Source: Nocardia niwae NBRC 108934 = DSM 45340 (GTDB lineage: Bacteria; Actinomycetota; Actinomycetes; Mycobacteriales; Mycobacteriaceae). From it: DNA of 64,000 nucleotides. Position numbers and translations under genes: made by a program. The stretch is from NCBI RefSeq assembly GCF_001613465.1, contig NZ_BDCK01000044.1, forward strand, positions 1 to 64,000, read 5' to 3'. Shown here one piece after another: positions 58,428 through 64,000 of this stretch (position 1 is the first letter of the stretch; every line of letters starts with the position of its first letter). Under the pieces are notes generated by a model. The model was not told the origin of the DNA. It saw only the letters and a program-made list of their open reading frames with translations, and made no database searches.

Positions 58428-60038
58428 TCAGTCCGCCTTGTGGTCGGGCCCGCGACCGGCTACGTACTGTGCGGCCCACCGGTAGTCGGGTTTGCCGCTG
58501 GGCGCGCGCACGATGGTGTCCGCGACCCAGATCTGTTTGGGCACCTTGTATCCGGCCAGGAACGTGCGCACGTGCGCGTGCAAGCCTGCGAACTCGAGCG
58601 GCCCGGGACCCGACAGCGACACCACGGCCGCGACCTGATGACCCCAGCGTTCGTGCGGCACGCCGACCACGACGGCGTCGTAGATCGCGCCGTGCGACTT
58701 CACCACGCTTTCGACCTCTTCGACGAACACCTTCTCGCCGCCGGTGTTGATCACCATGTTGCCGCGGCCGATCAGCGTGATCGATCCGTCGGTCTCGGCG
58801 CGGGCCCGGTCGTCGGTGACGACCATGCGCACGCCGTCGACGGTCTTGAACAGCTTCTCCGTCTTTCCGGGATCCTTGTAGTAGCCGATCGGCACGTTGC
58901 CGGTCTTGGCCAGCCAGCCCTCCGATCCGGGGGCCACAGGGTGGCCGTCGTCGTCCACGACGACCGCGCCGCGACCGGTCTGCACGCGGGGGCCGCGGGT
59001 GGGATCGTCGTCTTTCCCGGCGAAACCGATACCGCCGAAACCGGTCTCGGACGATCCGATCGAATCCGAGACGACCGCCCAGGAGAACTGCTCCAGCAGC
59101 GCGTTCTTCACCGGTTGTGACAGCAGCGCGGCCCCGGAGGCGATCGCCAGCAAGGACGAGGCGTCCACCGGTTCGCGCTGGTAGGCCTCGATCAGCGGTC
59201 TGGCCATGGCGTCGCCGGTGATCACCATGACCTGGGGGCGCTGTTCGGCGACGGTCCGCCAGACGCGCCCGGGGTCGAAGCGGGACTCGAAGATCACGGT
59301 GTTGCCCGACCACAGCGCGGTGAAGGTGGGCATCATGGCGGCGGCGTGGATCAGCGGTGGCAGCACCAGCCACCGGCTCGGATCGGTCCGGGCGCCGGTG
59401 CGGGACTGCTGGAACTCGTCGGCGACCGGTTCGCCGGTGTAGAAATCGATGCCGCCGCCGAGGACCCGCCACATGTCCTCTTGCCGCCACATGACGCCTT
59501 TCGGCATGCCGGTCGTCCCACCGGTGTACATCATGAACAGGTCGTCGGCGCTGCGTCGGACCGCCGGACGGCCGGTGGGCGCGGCGGCGAGGGCGGCTTC
59601 GTACGACGTCGCCCCCGCGTCGTCCGTGCCGGTGCCCCATTCGTCGGCGACGCAGATCGCGTGCCGCAACGCGGGGGTCCGCGCCCGGGCTTCCCGTACG
59701 GCGTCGGCGTAACAGGAGTGGTGCACGAGCACCTCGAGATCCGCGTTGGCGTACACGTAGGTCAGCTCCGTCACGCCGTACCGGTAGTTGATGTTGATCG
59801 GGACGGCGGCGAGTTTGAAGCACGCGATGAGCGTCTCCATCGTCTCGATGCTGTTGTGCATCTGGAAACCCACGTGCGTTCCCGCTCCCGCACCGACGCT
59901 CGCCAGGTGGTGCGCGAGCCGATTGGCGCGGGCGTCGAGTTCACCGAAGGTCACCCGGCGGCCGGCCTGGATCAGCGCCACCCGCTCGGGCATGGCGTCC
60001 ACGGAGTGCTCGAAGAGGTCGGCGAAGTTGTTGGCCAT
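58428..60038 (-). CDS. FadD19-like acyl-CoA ligase
   Basis: A 536-residue ANL-family ligase. The P-loop is MMYTGGTTGMPKGVMWRQED, the A5 motif SDSIGSSETGFGG, and the A8/A10 parts are GRGNMVINTGGEKVFVEEVE and RAPSGKPDYRWA with the catalytic Lys. The alignment pattern is that of M. tuberculosis FadD19/FadD17, which make CoA thioesters of steroid C26 side chains. Together with a CYP125-like P450 this gives oxidation then activation of a sterol side chain. Its start is 26 bases beyond the unknown protein's stop at 60064. Confidence 0.85.
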   Translation of the reverse strand: MANNFADLFEHSVDAMPERVALIQAGRRVTFGELDARANRLAHHLASVGAGAGTHVGFQMHNSIETMETLIACFKLAAVPININYRYGVTELTYVYANADLEVLVHHSCYADAVREARARTPALRHAICVADEWGTGTDDAGATSYEAALAAAPTGRPAVRRSADDLFMMYTGGTTGMPKGVMWRQEDMWRVLGGGIDFYTGEPVADEFQQSRTGARTDPSRWLVLPPLIHAAAMMPTFTALWSGNTVIFESRFDPGRVWRTVAEQRPQVMVITGDAMARPLIEAYQREPVDASSLLAIASGAALLSQPVKNALLEQFSWAVVSDSIGSSETGFGGIGFAGKDDDPTRGPRVQTGRGAVVVDDDGHPVAPGSEGWLAKTGNVPIGYYKDPGKTEKLFKTVDGVRMVVTDDRARAETDGSITLIGRGNMVINTGGEKVFVEEVESVVKSHGAIYDAVVVGVPHERWGHQVAAVVSLSGPGPLEFAGLHAHVRTFLAGYKVPKQIWVADTIVRAPSGKPDYRWAAQYVAGRGPDHKAD

Positions 60039-60063
60039 GTCGTTCCATCTCTGGGTGGGGCGG

Positions 60064-61314
60064 TCACACGACGGTGAGCGGAAGGGGTATCCCCCGGTCG
60101 GTGAAGGTGAAGGCGGCGCCGGTGCTGAACCGGGTCAGCGCGACCTCCGTCGCCTCCCGGAACGGTTTGTCGCCGAGCGTGACGGCGGCGCACCACCCGT
60201 CCTGGCCCGCCGCGACGACCTCCGCGGAGAAACGCGGGTTCACGCCGCGGGCCAGGGCGTTCAGCGGCTGCAGGTGTTCGGGGTCGAGCATCGACGGCCA
60301 CGTTCCGTCGGTGTGCGCGCCGCTCGCGGCCGGGAACGTCACCGTGACCGTGTGGCCGGTGTCCTCGATGTCGATGCCGGTGTAGGGCAGCGGATTCAGC
60401 GCCGGATGCAGCCGCAGCACCGTCGCGAGCGCGGCGGTGTCGTCGCCGAGGCCGAGGCAATTGCGCAGGCGTTCGCTGGTCAGCCCGGCGATGCCGGCGA
60501 ACTGTTTGCGCCCGATCTCCAGCGCCGCCGCGGCGTCCGCCCGAGCGCGCACCGCGATCATGAAACCGAGGGTGAGCAGATGATGTTGCAGGCACACCTC
60601 GTCGGCGAGCCGGACCAGCGCGGAGCGGGAGAAGTCCGCGAAGCGCACATCGCTGAGCAGGGGGCCGGAGTAGTCCGGCCGCCCTTCGTCGTCGCGGTCG
60701 ATCGAGGCCAGCTCCAGTCCGGCCGCCGCCGACCCGGCGACCAGGCCGGCGTTGCGCGGCACCGGCGGCGGCACGTGAGCGGGATCGATGACGACCGTCC
60801 ACGCGCACACCGGCTTGCGGTCGGCCGGACGGCGCGGTGGGCGGTGGATCGGCCGGACCTGTGCGTGCGGGTTGGTGGCCAGCGCGGTCGCGTCGAAGGT
60901 GGGGTCTTCGATGTCGTGGCACATCGACACGACGAAGTCCTCGCCCATCGGTTCCACGTCGGCCAGCGCACCGCAGTGGTCGAGCCAGAACTCGCCGCGG
61001 TGGTGGTCCTCGACCCGGAATCGGAAGTCCATGAACTGCGGTGGGGCGCCGATGTCGAGTTGCAGGCCTTTGAAGATGGTCTCCACGCCGTCGCCGGTGA
61101 AACCGAGCGCCCGCTGCATGCGCCGGGTGTAGACCGGGCTGGCCACCTGCCACTCCTCGATGGCGATAGCGGTCATGCCCTCGCGGCCGAACGCGGCGAT
61201 CGAGTGGGCCATGCCGGAGCGGTCGATGAGGTGCCCGCACAGGAGCAGTTCGGGGACCAGCGCCGCCAGGGTGTCCCGGTCCAGGTCGGTGAATCGGCTG
61301 GGTGATGCGGCCAT
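60064..61314 (-). CDS. hypothetical protein in the sterol operon
   Basis: A 416-residue cytosolic protein with many His, Asp and Trp residues (ELLLCGHLIDRSGMAHSIAA, RVEDHHRGEFWLDHCGALAD, VSMCHDIEDPTFDATALATN and DEVCLQHHLLTLGFMIAVRA). HHRGEFWLDHCG and CHDIEDPTF look like a metal or active site, but I recognise no family. GTG 61323 overlaps the previous stop (GTGA) and is an alternative to ATG 61314. Its place between the SnoaL-like and ligase genes suggests a catalytic role in the same pathway. Confidence 0.7.
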   Translation of the reverse strand: MAASPSRFTDLDRDTLAALVPELLLCGHLIDRSGMAHSIAAFGREGMTAIAIEEWQVASPVYTRRMQRALGFTGDGVETIFKGLQLDIGAPPQFMDFRFRVEDHHRGEFWLDHCGALADVEPMGEDFVVSMCHDIEDPTFDATALATNPHAQVRPIHRPPRRPADRKPVCAWTVVIDPAHVPPPVPRNAGLVAGSAAAGLELASIDRDDEGRPDYSGPLLSDVRFADFSRSALVRLADEVCLQHHLLTLGFMIAVRARADAAAALEIGRKQFAGIAGLTSERLRNCLGLGDDTAALATVLRLHPALNPLPYTGIDIEDTGHTVTVTFPAASGAHTDGTWPSMLDPEHLQPLNALARGVNPRFSAEVVAAGQDGWCAAVTLGDKPFREATEVALTRFSTGAAFTFTDRGIPLPLTVV

Positions 61315-61319
61315 GTCGG

Positions 61320-61871
61320 TCACCACAGCGGGACGGGGGATTCGCCGATGCGATACCAGCCGGGCAGCGGCTGACCGGAGACCGAGCGCTCGATGCGCTT
61401 CTGCATGCCCGGCGTCAGCGCCTGGTTCGTGATCATCTCCAGGAACAGCGCCGAGACGTTGCCGAAGTCGAAGAAGTCGCGCTGCCAAGACCATTGGAAG
61501 TTGCCGGCGTAGCGAAACCAGCTGCCGCCGATGCCCTCTGGCGAGTAGTTGCGCCCGTCCGGACGGGTGGCCTCGCTGACCTGCTTCCAGAGTCCGATGA
61601 CGTTGCCGGTGCGGTCGTCGACCACGAACTCCTGGTAGGGGTAGGTCCAGCCCTCCAGTCCGGCCATCTCCTGGCCGAGGGCCAGCTCGCGGATCTCGTC
61701 GCGCCCGACGGCCATGAACTCCTGGGTGGGGCCGTAGTTCCAGCCGTAGGTGGCGTCCTCGGTGTACATCTGCGCGAGCGGCTTCCAGTCGCCCTTTTCC
61801 TCGCAGCGCTGGTTTTCCACGATCCAGCGCTGGATCATCTCGTCGAGCTCGGCGCGATCGAAACCTGGCAT
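61320..61871 (-). CDS. SnoaL-like (NTF2-fold) protein
   Basis: A 183-residue cone-fold protein: ELDEMIQRWIVENQRCEEKG, WKPLAQMYTEDATYGWNYGP and RDEIRELALGQEMAGLEGWT are the N-terminal helices and first strand of the ketosteroid-isomerase/SnoaL superfamily. Members isomerise, hydrate or just bind steroid-like ligands. The catalytic Asp pair of classic ketosteroid isomerase is not evident, so the reaction is open. ATG 61871 overlaps the ferredoxin stop by one base (TGATG). A comparable protein (Rv0760c) is encoded near cyp51 in M. tuberculosis. Confidence 0.8.
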   Translation of the reverse strand: MPGFDRAELDEMIQRWIVENQRCEEKGDWKPLAQMYTEDATYGWNYGPTQEFMAVGRDEIRELALGQEMAGLEGWTYPYQEFVVDDRTGNVIGLWKQVSEATRPDGRNYSPEGIGGSWFRYAGNFQWSWQRDFFDFGNVSALFLEMITNQALTPGMQKRIERSVSGQPLPGWYRIGESPVPLW

Positions 61872-62098
61872 CAGTCGGTACCTTTCGGGGAGGAGTCGGT
61901 CGCGCCTTCGTCGGCGATCGACAGGGCTTGGGTGGGGCAGTAACGGATCGCGTCCGCCACGGCGGGCCTCGCGCCTGCGTCCGGCCCGGCGTCGAGGATC
62001 TCGACCAGGCCGCGTTCGGGCACCCGGAACACCTCCGGCGCCTCGGCCTGACAGACCGCGTGGCCCTGGCACAGCTCCAAGTCGGCCCGGATTCTCAT
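61871..62098 (-). CDS. [3Fe-4S] ferredoxin
   Basis: A 75-residue ferredoxin. Cluster ligands are Cys10, Cys16 and Cys54 (LCQGHAVC ... RYCPTQAL), with His13 in place of the second Cys. CxxHxxC is the pattern of actinobacterial ferredoxins beside CYP51. It carries single electrons from a reductase to P450s, here probably the CYP123-like, CYP125-like and CYP51 enzymes. No ferredoxin reductase gene is in the window. Confidence 0.9.
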   Translation of the reverse strand: MRIRADLELCQGHAVCQAEAPEVFRVPERGLVEILDAGPDAGARPAVADAIRYCPTQALSIADEGATDSSPKGTD

Positions 62099-62159
62099 GA
62101 CCGGCTCCGCGCGGTCCCGCGCGGCGGCCCGGCCATGCGGATTCGTCCGGATCGGCGGC

Positions 62160-63362
62160 TCATCGGGTCTCCACGATGATGGGCAGGTGGGCGAAACCGC
62201 GCACGTTGGACGAATGCACGCGTTGGAAACCGTCGGGCACGATGTCGAAAGTCGCTACGCGAGAAACGAATTCCTGCAACGCGATGGTCGCTTCCAGTCG
62301 AGCCAGGTGCGCGCCGAGGCAGAAATGCACGCCCGCGCCGAAACTCGCCGAACCCGACTTGTCGGCGCGATCGATCCGGAAACTGTCACCGTCGTCGAAC
62401 ACATCCGGATCACGGTTGGCCGAACCGATCAGCAACAGCACCTTCGACCCCGCCGGGATCGTGCCGCCGTGATAGTCCAGGTCCTCCGCCGCGGTGCGCG
62501 CGACCATCTGGCTGGAGGTGTCGTAACGCAATGTCTCTTCCACCCAGTCGGAGACCAGATCCGGATCCGCGGCGACCTTCGCGTACTCCCCCGGATTGCG
62601 CGCCCCCCAATACAAGGCGTTACCGAGCAATTTCGTGGTGGTCTCGTTCCCCGCCACCACCATCAGGAACAAGAACCCGATGATCTCCTCATCCGACAAG
62701 CGGTCGCCCTCGATCTCCGCGTCCAGCAGAGCCGAAGTCAGATCCTCGCGCCGCGCGCGCCGACGCTCGGCCACCATCTCGGCGTAGTAGACCAGCAGCT
62801 TCATCGACGCCTCCGCCGCGGCCACCGGCACATCCAGCACGCCGTCCTCCCGGTGCACCACCAGATCGGCCAACCGGCGGATCTCCGCCCGATCCGCTGC
62901 GGGCACCCCCATCAGCTCCGAGATCACGTCCATCGGCAATTTGCCCGCGACCTCATCGATCCAGTCGAAACGACCACCGGCCACCGCGGGCTCCAGATAC
63001 GACAGCGTCAGCTCGCGGATCCGGTCCTCCATCTCCGCCACCCGCTTCGGGGTGAATCCCTTGAACACCAATCGCCGCATCCGCATATGCCGGGGATCGT
63101 CCATCGCCAGAAACGACATCACCCGATGCGCGTGCGGACCCCACGCCGCAGGATCCAGCGACACCCCGTTCGCACTCGACAACCGCACGCTGTCACGGAA
63201 CGCCCCGACGACATCCACATGCCGCGACAACGCCCAGAACCCAAGGTCCGGGTTGTGGTACAGCGGCGCCTCCTCCCGCAGCCGCCGATACGTCGGATAG
63301 GGATCCTCGTGAAACCCGTAGTCATACGGATCGAACACCAGCGGCTCCACCGCAGCGGTCAT
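62160..63362 (-). CDS. CYP123-like cytochrome P450
   Basis: A 400-residue P450 close to M. tuberculosis CYP123 (402 residues). Shared segments are FDPYDYGFHEDPYPTYRRLR, AGKLPMDVISELMGVPAADR, MVVAGNETTTKLLGNALYWG (I-helix), WVEETLRYDTSSQMVARTAA, haem loop SFGAGVHFCLGAHLARLEA and RVHSSNVRGFAHLPI. CYP123 is encoded next to cyp51 in M. tuberculosis, as here. The substrate is unknown. It is the first gene of the operon; the shared operator 63437-63448 lies 75 bases upstream. Confidence 0.88.
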   Translation of the reverse strand: MTAAVEPLVFDPYDYGFHEDPYPTYRRLREEAPLYHNPDLGFWALSRHVDVVGAFRDSVRLSSANGVSLDPAAWGPHAHRVMSFLAMDDPRHMRMRRLVFKGFTPKRVAEMEDRIRELTLSYLEPAVAGGRFDWIDEVAGKLPMDVISELMGVPAADRAEIRRLADLVVHREDGVLDVPVAAAEASMKLLVYYAEMVAERRRARREDLTSALLDAEIEGDRLSDEEIIGFLFLMVVAGNETTTKLLGNALYWGARNPGEYAKVAADPDLVSDWVEETLRYDTSSQMVARTAAEDLDYHGGTIPAGSKVLLLIGSANRDPDVFDDGDSFRIDRADKSGSASFGAGVHFCLGAHLARLEATIALQEFVSRVATFDIVPDGFQRVHSSNVRGFAHLPIIVETR

Positions 63363-63436
63363 CGCCCACACTCCGAAACCGAGAACACGTTCTCCACCGC
63401 GAGCAGCTGGGCCGCCCATCCGAGAGACACATAGCT

Positions 63437-63448
63437 GGACATGTGTCT
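63437..63448. promoter_or_regulatory. shared 12-bp operator, CYP operon copy
   Basis: GGACATGTGTCT is the exact reverse complement of the TetR-start copy AGACACATGTCC. It lies 75 bases upstream of the CYP123-like start. Its flanks extend the match to the CYP51 copy (GTCCAGACACRTGTCCA). Confidence 0.65.
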
Positions 63449-63547
63449 GGACGGTACCACTGACGCATTTACAGGACAATCCCGGACGAGAGATCTCTTC
63501 GGATTCGGCATCCACTACTCGCAGCCGGCCTCGCCGAGTCAGGAAAT

Positions 63548-63561
63548 AAGAACGCGTTCTT
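63548..63561. promoter_or_regulatory. KstR-like palindrome
   Basis: AAGAACGCGTTCTT is a perfect 14-bp palindrome with the AGAAC-nn-GTTCT core of KstR operators. It lies midway between the two divergent starts of a sterol-type locus. This fits the cholesterol-catabolism regulon, by resemblance only. Confidence 0.5.
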
Positions 63562-63727
63562 GAGCACACTCGCCGTGAAGCCAGAACAAGGACCGTTCAC
63601 GACGGCGAATACGTGCGCCCGGGGCCGAGCTGGGCGTGACCCGAGCCGGTGCGGCGCGCGGCGGCCGGACACACACAGCGATTTGCGCAGCGTGGAAGTT
63701 GCTCGAACAGAACCAGAACACTAATCT

Positions 63728-63739
63728 AGACACATGTCC
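63728..63739. promoter_or_regulatory. shared 12-bp operator, TetR copy
   Basis: AGACACATGTCC covers the ATG (63734-63736) of the TetR gene. Binding here would block the gene's own expression, as expected of an autorepressor. Confidence 0.65.
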
Positions 63740-64000
63740 GAAAGCAATTCCAGAACCGTCGAAGCCACGCGGCGGCGCTTGTCCGGAAAACAAGCCGACA
63801 CCGTCGAGAAGCTCACCAGATCGGCGCTGGAAGTGCTTTCCCGGGAGGGGTTCGCGGGCATGACCATCCGAATGGTCGCCGCCAACGCCAAAGTCGGCAC
63901 CGCCACCGCATACACCTATTTCTCCTCCAAGGAACACTTGGTCGCGGAGATCTTCTGGCGCCGGCTGCGTGCCACGCCTTCACCCGTCAGCGACGATCCG
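63734..64000 (+). CDS. TetR-family regulator (partial, cut by window end)
   Basis: The first 89 residues of a TetR protein. After a basic arm (SRTVEATRRRLSGKQADTVE), the helix-turn-helix reads ALEVLSREGFAGMTIRMVAA and VGTATAYTYFSSKEHLVAEI. The ligand domain lies beyond the window. It is divergent from the CYP operon, and its start codon sits in an operator word also present before that operon and CYP51. It probably represses all three and itself, perhaps relieved by a sterol or CoA ester (inference). Confidence 0.85.
   Translation, partial: MSESNSRTVEATRRRLSGKQADTVEKLTRSALEVLSREGFAGMTIRMVAANAKVGTATAYTYFSSKEHLVAEIFWRRLRATPSPVSDDP

Larger units (their letters stand above)
63363..63733. other. 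371-base divergent promoter region
   Basis: Intergenic region between the CYP123-like operon and the TetR gene. It holds the operator copies at 63437-63448 and 63728-63739 and the palindrome AAGAACGCGTTCTT at 63548-63561. No gene is supported within it. Confidence 0.7.

Noticed and set aside
1-64000. CRISPR arrays, rRNA, tRNA, insertion sequences, prophage
   Set aside because: No direct-repeat/spacer pattern, RNA gene core or transposase/integrase motif was seen on either strand.

Overview
The window comes from a high-GC actinobacterium of the order Mycobacteriales, most likely Nocardia or a close relative such as Rhodococcus. This rests on the protein families present: a CYP51 sterol demethylase, CYP125- and CYP123-like P450s with a 3Fe-4S ferredoxin, a FadD19-like acyl-CoA ligase, an orphan Mce protein, an ECF41/SigJ-type sigma factor, and a class A beta-lactamase with the BlaC-like SDG motif. 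IdeR-, Zur- and KstR-like operator sequences point the same way. Coding is dense on both strands. I saw no rRNA or tRNA gene, insertion sequence, prophage or CRISPR array.

Layout. 1-4 kb: a DHFR-like reductase, an MFS exporter and an HxlR regulator, with palindromic operators that share a sequence word. 2.9-7.0 kb: a divergent pair of a BtrH-type acyltransferase-like protein and a large PLP decarboxylase. 7.2-10.5 kb: an NCS2 permease, two small acidic proteins and a serine hydrolase. 10.6-11.3 kb: a decayed HxlR/PaaI-thioesterase pair. 11.5-16.8 kb: a PAS-ANTAR protein, a secreted serine protease, a haloalkane dehalogenase-like hydrolase, a Gly-zipper secreted protein and a Tyr/Gly-repeat membrane protein. 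17.2-19.8 kb: an ECF41 sigma factor with a likely NAD(P)-binding target, then a decayed TetR/SnoaL pair. 19.8-23.8 kb: a large SARP-type ATPase regulator divergent from a membrane protein.

23.9-30.7 kb: an esterase plus two IrtAB-like ABC half-transporters, and a NarL-type two-component system whose two genes are bracketed by a 53-bp imperfect inverted repeat. 31.1-36.9 kb: a Tat-exported Lcp (rubber oxygenase)-like protein, a KGG stress protein, PadR with peptide deformylase, an IdeR-box PepSY membrane protein and a TetR regulator. 37.3-46.7 kb: a broken LVIVD-repeat gene, an SRPBCC protein, a FabG-like SDR, a three-gene sugar ABC importer lacking its ATPase, a DUF3533 membrane protein, an amidohydrolase with a large internal deletion, and a multi-pass membrane protein. 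46.7-53.3 kb: a hypothetical protein, a class A beta-lactamase and a Zur-box zinc-uptake locus (aztA divergent from aztB-aztC-aztD), in which the permease is fused in frame to a second AztD-like domain.

53.3-64 kb: an orphan Mce protein and a sterol-related locus. CYP51 is on the plus strand. On the minus strand is a seven-gene operon: CYP123-like, ferredoxin, SnoaL-like, unknown, FadD19-like, NAD(P) reductase-like and CYP125-like. A TetR gene, cut by the window end, lies divergent to it. The 12-bp word AGACACRTGTCC occurs before CYP51, before the operon and across the TetR start codon, which suggests one regulator joins all three units.

A recurring theme is small-scale deletion. At two places a divergent regulator/enzyme pair has lost both 5' ends and the promoter between them. 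Two further genes have lost their middles.
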